Source: Candidatus Altarchaeota archaeon (lineage in GTDB: Archaea > Altiarchaeota > Altiarchaeia > IMC4 > QMZM01). From it: 10,226 bases of DNA. Of the stretch, positions 1 to 8,077 are shown in pieces. Within the stretch, counting starts at the first letter, position 1. Each line of letters opens with the position of its first letter. The notes under the pieces are model-generated. The model did no database searches and was not told the DNA's origin. It saw nothing but the letters and a program-made list of their open reading frames with translations. A program made the translations under genes and the position numbers. The stretch covers positions 1 to 10,226 of the forward strand of contig WALD01000066.1 of assembly GCA_015523055.1 (NCBI GenBank). The letters are read 5' to 3'.

Positions 1-1043
1 CCTTTACCAGTAACATAGATGCTCTTGGGTGCTATCTGGTTAACGTATTGGAGAATTCTCGATTTTGCGACACCGGGGTCTCCCACAAGAAGCAGATGTA
101 TGTCGGGCCTTAACGAAGTTCCATCCGGAAGCTTCTTCATTCCCCTTCCTCCAAAGAGCTGCAATGCGATGGCTTCCTTAACCTCGTTGTAGCCCCAGAT
201 TCCTGGGGCGATTGAGGCCAGTATATAGTCATAAATCTTGGGGTCCTTCGAAAGCCTCTTAATCTCTATCTCTTCCTTCTTGCTAATCTCGATGTCCCCA
301 AATTCCTTGGCCATGCCCTCAATATTGTTACACTCAATATATTTGGAATAAACAGATCCTCCTTTTTTCGGAGGGATAAGTCTCATGATACCGGTGATTA
401 TAACCCTGTCTCCTGCACACACCGCATCAGTCAGATCATCCTCCACCCACACCTCTATCCTTCTTGCTTCCTCCCCCCCCTTGAGCATCTCCAATGGTTC
501 CTGAATCTCGAGTTTCTGGATATCTGTTAGTTTTGACTCCTCGGGTACAAATCGAAATTCCCGTCTCTTGCAGTTATCACAGAACAGGGGTTGTGTGAGA
601 AATCTTGTTGTTTGGGGAACATCGTGTGGTTGGTTACACTTATTACAGTAGAATCTGCCGACTTCAATCTTTGGAAAAACATCGGTAATCTTGTTCACAA
701 GGCCCTCAACAGCCATCATTTTTCCTACATTCTTTGCTCTAATTTCTCTGATCAGGAGTGTGTAACCCCTTTCTTTAGGAATATTGCAGAAACGAGCGTT
801 TATCCTCAGGTCGTCCATCAGTTCAGGAGCCACTGAGATTTTTTCCTTCAAAATATCTTGAAAGAGTTTTATTGTATTGTCAGGATTCATAAGAAGTTCC
901 TCTGCAAGCCTATGGTCGAATTTTTCAAGTTCTTCGTAGTTGATAATGATACTCCTTTTCTCAGGGTATAACTCAGCAACCCTGTTTATGTCTTTAGACA
1001 TATTGCTCAGAAACTCCCTGATCTTCTCGTTGATTTTTTCCAT
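1..1043 (-). CDS. mcm: MCM replicative helicase, N-terminal part (3' end beyond window)
   Basis: Reading the minus strand from ATG at 1043 gives an uninterrupted frame of 347 codons to the window edge. The protein is the ring helicase that unwinds DNA at archaeal replication forks. Visible in order: an N-terminal helical domain (about residues 1-100), a zinc motif with Cys133, Cys136, Cys155 and Cys158 (CNKC and CDNC pairs) inside the OB-fold domain, the linker, and the start of the AAA+ domain with 'SIAPGIWGYNEVKEAI' (277-292) and the MCM-type Walker A GDPGVAKS (321-328). Walker B, arginine finger and C-terminal winged helix lie off the left edge. Start choice: ATG 1043 has a weak GAGGT element 15 bases upstream and a TATA-like box at 1085-1093. 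A run of eight C at 473-480 encodes a Gly-Gly stretch. Family identity is near certain; only completeness is unknown. Confidence 0.97.
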   Translation of the reverse strand, partial: MEKINEKIREFLSNMSKDINRVAELYPEKRSIIINYEELEKFDHRLAEELLMNPDNTIKLFQDILKEKISVAPELMDDLRINARFCNIPKERGYTLLIREIRAKNVGKMMAVEGLVNKITDVFPKIEVGRFYCNKCNQPHDVPQTTRFLTQPLFCDNCKRREFRFVPEESKLTDIQKLEIQEPLEMLKGGEEARRIEVWVEDDLTDAVCAGDRVIITGIMRLIPPKKGGSVYSKYIECNNIEGMAKEFGDIEISKKEEIEIKRLSKDPKIYDYILASIAPGIWGYNEVKEAIALQLFGGRGMKKLPDGTSLRPDIHLLLVGDPGVAKSRILQYVNQIAPKSIYVTGK

Positions 1044-1084
1044 TGTAATGAAGATTTTACCTCGACGAAATTTCTTGGAGGGAT

Positions 1085-1093
1085 TAAATATAA
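1085..1093 (-). promoter_or_regulatory. TATA-like box for mcm
   Basis: On the minus strand the sequence reads TTATATTTA, centred about 46 bases before the mcm ATG. Transcription would start near 1064 by the usual archaeal spacing, leaving a leader of about 20 bases that carries GAGGT at 1059-1063. A G7-T-G3 run (1096-1106 on the plus strand) sits directly upstream of the box. Prediction by pattern only. Confidence 0.5.
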
Positions 1094-1148
1094 TAGGGGG
1101 GGTGGGTAAAAAGACAGCTTCGTCTATTGTCTATTTTTATTTAATGGA

Positions 1149-1156
1149 TATTTATA
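1149..1156 (+). promoter_or_regulatory. TATA-like box for the regulator-mevalonate operon
   Basis: TATTTATA lies about 30 bases upstream of the TTG start at 1183. Standard archaeal spacing puts the transcript start near 1177-1180, so the first gene of the operon would be nearly leaderless (about 3-6 bases). It is back to back with the mcm promoter in a 139-base divergent spacer. Confidence 0.5.
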
Positions 1157-1182
1157 CCTTTATGAATAAGTAATGCTGTGAC

Positions 1183-1878
1183 TTGGACTCTGAAAGCGAA
1201 CTTAGGAGGATAATAGCTGGTGAAATCGTGCTGGCAGAGAAACCGGGGAAGTCAATGAGAAAGTGGCGCGAGATATTTGGCATTAAACAGAAGATGCTTG
1301 CAGAAAAGCTTAGAATTTCGGCCTCGGTAATCTCTGACTACGAATACGGGAGAAGAAAATCCCCTGGCATTGGGTTCGTAAGAAGGTTCATAAACGCTTT
1401 AATTCAGGAGGATATCAGAGGTAAAAGGGAGTTAACAAAAATTCTTTCGGCCAAGAAGTCGGATGCAATTCTTGACTTGCGGGAATTTTTGATTCCCCTC
1501 CCTATTAAAAAGTTTGTGAAGGCAGTAGAGGGTAGAGTCATTGTGGGGGGGAATATGGCAGAGAGGGTAGTGTGGGGTTATACTGTTATTGATTCAATAA
1601 AGGCAATCCTGGACCTCTCTGAAACAGGCCTTATGAGTCTCTATGGAGCAAACACAGAAAGAGCGTTAATATTTACAAAGGTTCATACAGGCAGATCCCC
1701 TATGATAGCAATAAAGGTAACATCTCCAAAACCATCACTGGTGGTACTTCATGGTCTGATGACCGAAAAGGTAGATGATCTAGCAATGAGCATAGCAAAA
1801 AAGGAGAATATATCACTTGTCGTTTCAGAGATTAATCCAGAGGAGGAATTGACTAACAGGCTGAGGAAGCTCGCATAA
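1183..1878 (+). CDS. XRE-type HTH transcriptional regulator heading the mevalonate operon
   Basis: A 231-residue protein with an N-terminal Cro/C1-type helix-turn-helix (about residues 24-75; '[20 protein letters not shown]' covers the HTH) followed by a C-terminal domain of about 130 residues that I do not recognise structurally. The whole matches my memory of an archaeal family of predicted transcriptional regulators (COG1709). The only in-frame start after the upstream stop (1171-1173) is TTG at 1183. Its stop is one base before the HMG-CoA synthase ATG, so it is co-transcribed and probably translationally coupled with the lipid-precursor genes. That makes control of the operon, perhaps with a CoA-thioester or isoprenoid signal sensed by the C-terminal domain, a reasonable inference but not shown. 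A G7 run lies at 1545-1551. Confidence 0.85.
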   Translation: MDSESELRRIIAGEIVLAEKPGKSMRKWREIFGIKQKMLAEKLRISASVISDYEYGRRKSPGIGFVRRFINALIQEDIRGKRELTKILSAKKSDAILDLREFLIPLPIKKFVKAVEGRVIVGGNMAERVVWGYTVIDSIKAILDLSETGLMSLYGANTERALIFTKVHTGRSPMIAIKVTSPKPSLVVLHGLMTEKVDDLAMSIAKKENISLVVSEINPEEELTNRLRKLA

Positions 1879-1879
1879 A

Positions 1880-2932
1880 ATGAGTGTTGGAATTGTTGGA
1901 TATGGGGCATATCTCCCGAGATATAGGATAAAGACCGATGAGATTGCAAGAGTGTGGGGCAAGGACCCAGAATCTGTGAAGAAGGGCCTCGGGGTTTACG
2001 AAAAAACAGTCCCCAATCTGGATGAAGATGCTGCGACTATTGCTGTGGAGGCATCCAGAAATGCATTGCTGCACTCCGGGATTAAGCCGGCAGATATAGG
2101 GGCAATCTATGCCGGTTCTGAGTCGCCTCCCTATGCTGTAAAACCAACGGCTACGATTGTGGGGGCTGCGATAGAGGCAACTCCTGAATTGACTGCTGCA
2201 GATCTTGAATTTGCATGTAAGGCAGGAACTGCAGCAATTCAATGCTGTATGGGTTTGGTCGAAGCAGAGAGGATTAAATTCGGGCTTGCAGTTGGCTCTG
2301 ATACCTCTCAGGGAATGCCGGGGGATATACTGGAATATACTGCCTCTGCCGGAGGTGCTGCTTTTATCATAGGGAAGGAGAATTTGATTGCAGAGATCAA
2401 AGACACCCATTCCTTTACCACAGACACACCGGACTTCTGGAGGAGGGAAGGAGAGGAATTCCCAAAACATGGGGCAAGATTTACCGGAGAGCCAGCCTAC
2501 TTCAAACATGTAATCAACTGCTCAAAAAGGATAATGGAAAGGAATAAATTAAGCCCAAAAGACTTTAAGTATGTTGTGTTTCATCAGCCCAATGGGAGAT
2601 TTCCACTAAAGGCTGCAAAGATACTTGGTTTTGACCAGGAACAGATAAAACCGGGCTTATTGACGCCCTGGATCGGCAATACCTATTCTGGTTCAACCCT
2701 TCTGGGTCTTGTAAGAATTCTTGATGAGGCAACAGAGGGTGATTTGATTCTTGCCACGTCCTACGGCTCCGGGGCTGGCTCGGATTCGTTCATAATTGAG
2801 GTAACAAAAGAGAATGAAAAAAGAAAGAATTCAAAACCGCTTCAGTCCTTCATTGACAGAAAGGATTACGTTGATTATGCAGTATACGCAAAATTGAAGG
2901 GTAAGATTAAGGGGGTCAAGCTGGAAAAATGA
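1880..2932 (+). CDS. hydroxymethylglutaryl-CoA synthase (archaeal type)
   Basis: This 350-residue protein condenses acetyl-CoA with acetoacetyl-CoA to give HMG-CoA, the second step of the mevalonate pathway to archaeal isoprenoid lipids. It has the thiolase-superfamily fold and the full catalytic triad expected of the family: Glu81 in '[13 protein letters not shown]', the nucleophile Cys113 in '[11 protein letters not shown]' and His235 in '[11 protein letters not shown]'. The C-terminal '[11 protein letters not shown]' glycine loop (about 294-304) is also typical. Length is normal for archaea. It starts one base after the regulator and overlaps the thiolase start by four bases (ATGA). In methanogens this enzyme forms a complex with thiolase and a DUF35 protein that channels acetoacetyl-CoA; the gene order here matches that complex. 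Confidence 0.97.
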   Translation: MSVGIVGYGAYLPRYRIKTDEIARVWGKDPESVKKGLGVYEKTVPNLDEDAATIAVEASRNALLHSGIKPADIGAIYAGSESPPYAVKPTATIVGAAIEATPELTAADLEFACKAGTAAIQCCMGLVEAERIKFGLAVGSDTSQGMPGDILEYTASAGGAAFIIGKENLIAEIKDTHSFTTDTPDFWRREGEEFPKHGARFTGEPAYFKHVINCSKRIMERNKLSPKDFKYVVFHQPNGRFPLKAAKILGFDQEQIKPGLLTPWIGNTYSGSTLLGLVRILDEATEGDLILATSYGSGAGSDSFIIEVTKENEKRKNSKPLQSFIDRKDYVDYAVYAKLKGKIKGVKLEK

Positions 2933-4098
2933 GTTCAAGGGTTGGGATTATAGGCGTTGGTATGACAAAATTTGGGGAGCTCTGGGACAGGGGGTACAGG
3001 GACTTGATTGTTGATGCAGGGGCTATGGCAATTAAAGATGCAGGGATCGAAGGGGATCAGATTGAGGGCATATATGTTGGGTCTATGTCTCCGGGCCTTT
3101 TTGCTGAGCAGGAACACGTTTCAGCACTGGTTGCTGACTATTCAGGGCTGAGAGGAATTCCTGCCAGTAGGGTAGAGGCCGCCTGTGCCTCCGGGGGGGT
3201 TGCACTAAGAGAAGCCTATCTTGCAATCAAATCCGGGGAAATGGACATCGTCGTTGCAGGGGGGGTTGAGAAGATGACAGATATTCCTACCGGTTCTGCC
3301 GCTGTTGCTCTTATGGGTGCAGGTGATCAGGAGTTAGAAGCCTTTAAGGGAGTGACCTTTCCAAGTTTGTATGCATTGATGGCGAGAAGACATATGGTTG
3401 AGTATGGCACCACTATTGAACAAATCTCTCAGGTGGCTGTTAAGAGCCACAATAATGCTTCACTTAATGAAAATGCTCAGTATCCATTCAGGGTCACTCT
3501 GGAGCAGGTTATGAATTCAACCCTGATTGCCGACCCGCTAAGAATTCTTCATTGCTCTGGGATTACTGACGGCGCAGCAACGGTAATTCTTGCATCTGAG
3601 GAGAAGGCAGAGGAGCTGAACAATGACCCGGTCTGGATTAGATCCTCATCTCTTGCCACAGACAGTATAGCCCTGCATGACAGAAAGTCGTTCTCGCGGA
3701 TGGATGCTGCAATTCTCGCAGCTAGAAAGGCCTATAAGGGGGCTGGTATTAAACCAGAGGATATCGACTTTGCAGAGTTACACGACTGCTTCTCCATTGC
3801 TGAGATTCTTGCTATTGAAGCGATGGGTTTCTGTGAATTCGGTGAGGGTGGAAAGATTACAGAGGATGGAGAAACTGAGCTTAATGGAAGAATTCCTATC
3901 AATACCTCCGGGGGTTTAAAGGGCAGAGGCCATCCAGTCGGAGCGACAGGGATTGCACAGGCTATTGAGGCAGTGCTGCAGATAAGGGGCGATGCAGGGA
4001 AGAGGCAGGTTAAGGGCGCTAGGACTGGCCTGATACAGAATGTTGGTGGCTCGGGAGCCACCTGTGTTGTCCATATACTAAGTGGGGAAAAAGAATGA
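2929..4098 (+). CDS. acetoacetyl-CoA thiolase (SCP2-type acetyl-CoA C-acetyltransferase)
   Basis: A 389-residue thiolase that joins two acetyl-CoA to acetoacetyl-CoA, the substrate of the preceding HMG-CoA synthase. Visible residues are the nucleophile Cys86 in 'EAACASGG', His285 in 'AELHDCFS' and His335 in '[10 protein letters not shown]'. The usual second cysteine loop of bacterial biosynthetic thiolases is replaced by '[12 protein letters not shown]' near 370-381, as in the SCP2-like archaeal branch. The start ATG overlaps the HMG-CoA synthase stop (ATGA), and the stop overlaps the DUF35 start in the same way, implying coupled translation and a fixed stoichiometry for the three-protein complex. 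Two G7 runs (3193-3199 and 3259-3265) encode glycines. Confidence 0.95.
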   Translation: MSSRVGIIGVGMTKFGELWDRGYRDLIVDAGAMAIKDAGIEGDQIEGIYVGSMSPGLFAEQEHVSALVADYSGLRGIPASRVEAACASGGVALREAYLAIKSGEMDIVVAGGVEKMTDIPTGSAAVALMGAGDQELEAFKGVTFPSLYALMARRHMVEYGTTIEQISQVAVKSHNNASLNENAQYPFRVTLEQVMNSTLIADPLRILHCSGITDGAATVILASEEKAEELNNDPVWIRSSSLATDSIALHDRKSFSRMDAAILAARKAYKGAGIKPEDIDFAELHDCFSIAEILAIEAMGFCEFGEGGKITEDGETELNGRIPINTSGGLKGRGHPVGATGIAQAIEAVLQIRGDAGKRQVKGARTGLIQNVGGSGATCVVHILSGEKE

Positions 4099-4493
4099 AA
4101 GGTTTACCAGCTCATTGGAGGTTATTGCCCCAGAGATACAATCTGATTGGAAGTTATTGCAAGAATTGCAGTGGCAGGTTTTTTCCACAGAGAAGCATCT
4201 GCCCGGATTGCAGGAGAACGGGTAGTATGGAGGAATTCAAATTCTCCGGCAAGGGGGAGATTTACAGTTATACTGTTATTCGTGCTCCGCCCCAGGGTTT
4301 TGATTATCAGGTGCCCTATGTCATCGCTATAGTGAAGATGGATGAAGGGCCATTTATTACAACGCAGATAGTTGACTGCAACCCGGAAGATGTTGAAATT
4401 GGAAAGAGGGTTGAAACCGTTTTCAGGAAGGTTATTGCAGATGGTGAGTCAGGAATAATAAGATATGGATATAAGTTCAGATTGACGGATTGA
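4095..4493 (+). CDS. DUF35 Zn-ribbon / OB-fold protein, scaffold of the thiolase-HMGCS complex
   Basis: A 132-residue protein with an N-terminal zinc ribbon (Cys22, Cys25, Cys36, Cys39; CKNC and CPDC) after a short helical lead, then an OB-fold of about 75 residues ('GEIYSYTVIRAPPQGF' onward). In Methanothermococcus the homologous protein bridges thiolase and HMG-CoA synthase and helps form a shared CoA-binding site (established for that complex). Position supports the same role here: its ATG overlaps the thiolase stop by four bases. It is the last gene of the operon; the converging AdoMet synthetase stop is two bases away, so terminators of both units must lie inside the opposite gene. Confidence 0.93.
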   Translation: MKGLPAHWRLLPQRYNLIGSYCKNCSGRFFPQRSICPDCRRTGSMEEFKFSGKGEIYSYTVIRAPPQGFDYQVPYVIAIVKMDEGPFITTQIVDCNPEDVEIGKRVETVFRKVIADGESGIIRYGYKFRLTD

Positions 4494-4495
4494 GT

Positions 4496-5662
4496 TCAGA
4501 ATGTAGGTATCTTACCATTAAGACACATCTGCGTAATGTCAGTAACGTTCTCCAGCCAGTGGTCGGTAATCTCTTTTGCTCTCTGCTCCATGCTTCTGTC
4601 CCCTATAACCTGGACTGATGCAAGCAGTGGCTGGTCTATGGGCTTTCCGATCTGACTCATTATTCTCACATAGACCTGCTTTGCTCCCTCCTCTGCTATT
4701 TCATTAGCAATCTTATTTGAGAGGAGGTTGTATATCTTCCCAACATGGTTTACCGGATTCTTTCCTGCCGTAGCCTCCATGGACATCGGTCTGTATGGTG
4801 TGATGAGACCGTTCGCCCTGTTTCCTCTACCGACTGAACCATCGTCGCCATGCTCTGCGGATGTCCCGGTTACTGTTAAGAAGACCGAACCCGCCTCATA
4901 ATCATCCCCTGTATTTATATGAATTTCCACCTCCCTGTTCGTAATTCCCACAATAAAATCATTTATTTTTGAATTTAATTTCTGAATTGCAGCCCTGTAA
5001 TGGTCCATATCCTCCAGATATTTCGAGACCATTGCAGCAGCTATGGTCAGGATAATCTTGTCCTTGTTTCTGACCCCCATCACCTTGATGTCCTGACCCA
5101 CTTCTTTCATTCCAAGACTTCCATTAATGTATCTCTCTGTTTCCAGAACAAGTTTTTCCGTGAGGGAAAGGGGTGCGAAACCCACCCCAAAGGAGGTATC
5201 ATTGGATTTTGGAATTCCATTGTTTTCAAAGACATGTCTTAAATCAGCTGAACCATGACCCATTTTTTCCTCAATCCTGACATAAGAATTAACATCTATA
5301 TTTGGGAAATTCTCGGATATATATTTTCTTGCCGCCTCTATTGCTATTGCTCCCACAGGAATTTCGTCATCCTTAACTGAGGTGGTTGCCCTTCCACTTA
5401 ACAGAATATATATGGGCCTTATTATTCTTCCTCCTCCAAAGGCAGGCATTGCACTTCCGCCCACTAATTCCACCTGATCGGTATTGTGATGAAGAATTTT
5501 ACCGTATCTCTTTACATACTCTCTGGAAAGAGCCCTTGAAACAGACTCTGCAATTCCATCGCAGATAGAATCCGGATGCCCTATGCCCTTTCTTTCAACC
5601 AACTCCACAGACTGCTCCTGTAGGGGGGTCTCCTTTGGGAATTCAAGAACTATATTTCTCAT
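4496..5662 (-). CDS. mat: S-adenosylmethionine synthetase, archaeal type
   Basis: A 388-residue enzyme that makes S-adenosylmethionine from methionine and ATP. It belongs to the archaeal MAT family (COG1812), which is distant from bacterial MetK. Recognisable blocks are '[19 protein letters not shown]' (22-40) with the GHPD motif, '[12 protein letters not shown]' (58-69), '[14 protein letters not shown]' and the glycine-rich '[20 protein letters not shown]' region. The length is typical of the family. ATG 5662 is chosen because the family N-terminus begins just before this conserved block and a TATA-like element lies about 34 bases upstream. It is transcribed alone, converging on the mevalonate operon. 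Confidence 0.96.
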   Translation of the reverse strand: MRNIVLEFPKETPLQEQSVELVERKGIGHPDSICDGIAESVSRALSREYVKRYGKILHHNTDQVELVGGSAMPAFGGGRIIRPIYILLSGRATTSVKDDEIPVGAIAIEAARKYISENFPNIDVNSYVRIEEKMGHGSADLRHVFENNGIPKSNDTSFGVGFAPLSLTEKLVLETERYINGSLGMKEVGQDIKVMGVRNKDKIILTIAAAMVSKYLEDMDHYRAAIQKLNSKINDFIVGITNREVEIHINTGDDYEAGSVFLTVTGTSAEHGDDGSVGRGNRANGLITPYRPMSMEATAGKNPVNHVGKIYNLLSNKIANEIAEEGAKQVYVRIMSQIGKPIDQPLLASVQVIGDRSMEQRAKEITDHWLENVTDITQMCLNGKIPTF

Positions 5663-5691
5663 TTTGACTGAGGGTAAAATATTTGTTTTTT

Positions 5692-5700
5692 TATTAATAA
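5692..5700 (-). promoter_or_regulatory. TATA-like box for AdoMet synthetase
   Basis: Minus-strand TTATTAATA followed by an A-run. Its spacing predicts a transcript start near 5671, about 8 bases before the ATG at 5662, so the message would be close to leaderless. Pattern-based only. Confidence 0.4.
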
Positions 5701-5800
5701 GTGGGGAGGCTGGACTCCATGACCGGTTTTGTATGCTCCCAGAACTGGGATCAATAGTTCTGTTTCATGCCTACTAATATCCCAATGGGCATGTCTTCAC

Positions 5801-6481
5801 TCATTTCATGAGGGCAGACTCTGGATATTTTAGAATCTTGTATGCTAGAACAGCGGCACCATATCCGTTGTCTATATTTACAACAGCAATTGGAGAGCAG
5901 GAATTAAGCATTGCATTCAGGGCTGCTTTGCCTCTTGTTCCGGTGCCATAGCCGACTGATGTTGGAACGCCTATAACCGGGACAGAAACAAGACCAGAGA
6001 CTATTGAGGGAAGGGCACCTTCCATCCCTGCAATTACGATTAACACTCCTGCATTTTTTACCTTATCAAGGGCTGGAAACAGGCGATGAATTCCCGCAAT
6101 ACCGACATCATAGATAGTGATTACCCTGCAGCCCAGCTCTTCAGCAACTGCCTTTGCCTCCTCAGCCACCGGGATATCAGATGTCCCTGCAGTTATAAGT
6201 CCTATTACTCCATAGTCTATTGTCTTTATACCCTTCTTTTTGATTACAAGGACCTTACCCTTCTTATTGTGATGAATGAGAAAACTCCTTTTGTCTATTC
6301 TCTTTAAAATTCTTTCCGTTTTTTTATCATCAATTTTAGTAATAATAATTCTCCCTGAGGTGCTGAGGAATTCATCCGCGATTTTTATCATATCCTCTGT
6401 CGTCTTTCCGGAACCGAATACTACTTCGGGGATGCCGCATCGCTTCTCTCTCCCTATGTCGTGATTCAGGATTTTCATCAT
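5801..6481 (-). CDS. larB: LarB-type NCAIR mutase (PurE)-like protein
   Basis: A 226-residue protein of the PurE-related COG1691/LarB family. LarB carboxylates nicotinate adenine dinucleotide and releases AMP, the first step to the nickel-pincer cofactor of lactate racemase-type enzymes. Family blocks are all present: 'REKRCGIPEVVFGSGKT' (11-27), 'ITAGTSDIPVAEEA' (96-109), 'DVGIAGIHRLFPALD', 'AGMEGALPSIVSGLV', 'GVPTSVGYGTGTRG' and 'NSCSPIAVVNIDNGYGAA', where Cys195 matches the cysteine that binds substrate in LarB. It begins at the 'DIGREKRCG' block and so lacks the N-terminal helical stretch many homologs carry; no upstream start extends the frame. Its ATG overlaps the aroD stop (ATGA). No larC, larE or larA is seen here, so the cofactor assignment is family-based. 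Confidence 0.88.
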   Translation of the reverse strand: MMKILNHDIGREKRCGIPEVVFGSGKTTEDMIKIADEFLSTSGRIIITKIDDKKTERILKRIDKRSFLIHHNKKGKVLVIKKKGIKTIDYGVIGLITAGTSDIPVAEEAKAVAEELGCRVITIYDVGIAGIHRLFPALDKVKNAGVLIVIAGMEGALPSIVSGLVSVPVIGVPTSVGYGTGTRGKAALNAMLNSCSPIAVVNIDNGYGAAVLAYKILKYPESALMK

Positions 6482-7137
6482 TCAATTATGTTCATTACCC
6501 TTCTTAATTCCTCTACCGTTAACTGCCCCGGAGCTGATTCTTTGCCCCTGCCAGCTGATGCATAGGTTAGGAAAGAACCGAAAATCGGTCCGAGGATTCT
6601 TGATGGCCTGCCCAGTTCGCCCATTGCTATCGCAATTACCGGAATCCTGGTCGGGTTTTCGATTACTGCTGCAAGCGTGTTAAGAACATCTATCGGGTTT
6701 TTTGGCATGAATGCGACCTTTGCTATATCTGCCCCTGCCTTCTCCTCCTGCCTCAGGATGGAAAGAATTTCCTTTCTCTCTGGCGTATAGTTGAAGTCGT
6801 GGAAGGAGAGGATAACCTCAACCCCTTTCTCCTTAGCCACCCTGATGAGATGGTCTCTGACCCTGCTTTCGGTGTGCAATTCTATACTCACATAATCTGA
6901 AAAGTCAATTGCCCTCCGTAAGACTCCAATTCGGTCATCTTCTGTTCCTGCAAACCTCCCACCTTCAAATTCCGGCATGCAGGTTGCAATTATCGGCTTT
7001 TTTATTTTCCCAAGTTTACTAATTCCGGTAAATTCTTTTAGATAATCAAGCCTCAACTCTACCAAATCTGCACCTGTCGAATTTGCGATTTCTATCATTG
7101 AATCCGGATCTTCTTCGATTATACCTACACAGATCAT
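6478..7137 (-). CDS. aroD: 3-dehydroquinate dehydratase, type I
   Basis: A 219-residue class I dehydroquinase, which removes water from 3-dehydroquinate to give 3-dehydroshikimate in the shikimate pathway to aromatic amino acids. It is a TIM barrel beginning 'MICVGIIEEDPDSM'. Catalytic features are 'ELRLDYL' (28-33), the general-base histidine His113 in 'SFHDFNYTP', the Schiff-base Lys140 in 'IAKVAFMP', and the substrate-loop 'GELGRPSRILGPIFGS' (173-188). Length is normal for archaea. ATG 7137 is preferred over a longer reading to 7314, because the extra 59 residues are antisense to the minD start and lie upstream of the promoter. It is translationally coupled to the LarB gene by ATGA; no other shikimate gene is in the window. 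Confidence 0.93.
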   Translation of the reverse strand: MICVGIIEEDPDSMIEIANSTGADLVELRLDYLKEFTGISKLGKIKKPIIATCMPEFEGGRFAGTEDDRIGVLRRAIDFSDYVSIELHTESRVRDHLIRVAKEKGVEVILSFHDFNYTPERKEILSILRQEEKAGADIAKVAFMPKNPIDVLNTLAAVIENPTRIPVIAIAMGELGRPSRILGPIFGSFLTYASAGRGKESAPGQLTVEELRRVMNIIE

Positions 7138-7175
7138 TTTACACAAATCACTTTGATTGGATGGCGATTGGATGA

Positions 7176-7190
7176 GATATTTATATATTA
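7176..7190. promoter_or_regulatory. Bidirectional TATA region between aroD and minD-like gene
   Basis: The 70-base divergent spacer holds one AT block, GATATTTATATATTA, that reads as a TATA box on both strands. On the plus strand TTTATATA (7180-7187) is about 25 bases before ATG 7208, predicting a leaderless minD transcript. On the minus strand the same block predicts a start near 7159 and a leader of about 21 bases for aroD. Confidence 0.6.
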
Positions 7191-7207
7191 AAGATATTAT
7201 AATTATT

Positions 7208-7969
7208 ATGAGCAGGGTGATCAGTGTTCTTTCAGGGAAGGGAGGTGTGGGAAAGACTACTCTCGTTTCTAATCTGGGCGTAGCTCTGGCACAGGAAGGC
7301 AAGAACGTCGCCATTCTTGATGCAAATCTTACAGGGGCTAATCTGGGTCTTCATTTTGGTCTGCTTAGCTATCCCGTTTCCATTCACGATGTCATGAATG
7401 ATGATGCACTGCTCACGGATGCCATGTATAAGCATCCCTCAGGCGTTGATATAATTCCTGCTTCTCTTTCCATTGAGCATATAGATGCCGAACCAAGGAA
7501 CCTGAGGAATTCAATTGATGAATTTCTTGGGGATAAGGATTTTGTTCTCATTGATGCTGCAACCGGTCTTGATAGAGAAACCCTGAATGCGATAGATATG
7601 TCTGACGAGGCACTTATTGTGACTCATCCGGAGCTTCCTACAATCTCAGATGCATTAAGAACGAAGACTATAACAGAAAAGAAGGGCAAGAACGTTATAG
7701 GAATTGTCCTTAACAGGGTTAACAGAAAGGACGAACTGAATAGGGATAATGTATCATCGTTTTTTGAACTTCCTGTTATTGGTGCTGTTCCCGACAACCC
7801 GGTAGTCAGGAAATCAATTGAGGCCAAAAGCCCGGTTGTTCTGAGTTACCCGAAGCACAGGGTGAGCCAGGAGATAAGAAGGGTATCAAGCCATATCCTT
7901 GGTAAGAGGCACATACAAGAGGATAATGGCGGCATTGTGAGCAGGCTTCTGGCTATGTTTAGATGGTAG
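7208..7969 (+). CDS. MinD-like P-loop ATPase (ParA/MinD/SIMIBI family)
   Basis: A 253-residue cytosolic-to-membrane ATPase of the MinD/ParA group. It starts with beta-strand 'VISVLSG' and the deviant Walker A KGGVGKTT (11-18), with the signature Lys11 and catalytic Lys16. Switch I-like 'DANLTGANLGLHFGL' (38-52) and Walker B 'FVLIDAATGLD' (112-122) follow. The last residues, 'GGIVSRLLAMFRW', form a short amphipathic helix resembling the membrane-targeting tail of bacterial MinD. ATG 7208 is chosen over an in-frame ATG at 7157 because the earlier one lies upstream of the TATA box and the added residues are not family-like. Archaeal MinD homologs position structures such as archaella and chemoreceptor arrays in some species; its partner here is unknown, and no MinC, MinE or ParB is nearby. 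Confidence 0.9.
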   Translation: MSRVISVLSGKGGVGKTTLVSNLGVALAQEGKNVAILDANLTGANLGLHFGLLSYPVSIHDVMNDDALLTDAMYKHPSGVDIIPASLSIEHIDAEPRNLRNSIDEFLGDKDFVLIDAATGLDRETLNAIDMSDEALIVTHPELPTISDALRTKTITEKKGKNVIGIVLNRVNRKDELNRDNVSSFFELPVIGAVPDNPVVRKSIEAKSPVVLSYPKHRVSQEIRRVSSHILGKRHIQEDNGGIVSRLLAMFRW

Positions 7970-8008
7970 TAAACTACTCCCAGCTTCGCAAGGAGCATTC
8001 CATAGGTC

Positions 8009-8030
8009 CATCATCTTGATGCACCGCATC
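8009..8030. repeat. Two overlapping, mutually exclusive small hairpins
   Basis: CATCA-TCT-TGATG (8009-8021) and GATGC-ACC-GCATC (8018-8030) share four bases, so only one can form at a time. They lie in the 138-base stretch after the minD-like stop, which contains no convincing frame. CCATCAT recurs at 8041-8047. Short stems; could be chance. Confidence 0.4.
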
Positions 8031-8077
8031 GGAAACAAAACCATCATTGGAACGCAAAGATAGGTTTACCGGCTACC

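Noticed and set aside
591..836. Plus-strand reading frame of 81 residues
   Set aside because: It is antisense to the mcm zinc/OB-fold region and has no recognisable features.
1853..2509. Long minus-strand frame of 218 residues
   Set aside because: Shadow of the HMG-CoA synthase gene, which carries all catalytic residues on the plus strand.
7157..7207. Upstream ATG of the minD-like gene
   Set aside because: It lies upstream of the TATA box at 7180-7187, and the 17 extra residues are not family-like; the conserved protein starts at 7208.
7138..7314. N-terminal extension of aroD
   Set aside because: The extra 59 residues are antisense to the minD-like start and lie upstream of the promoter; the family N-terminus begins at the Met at 7137.
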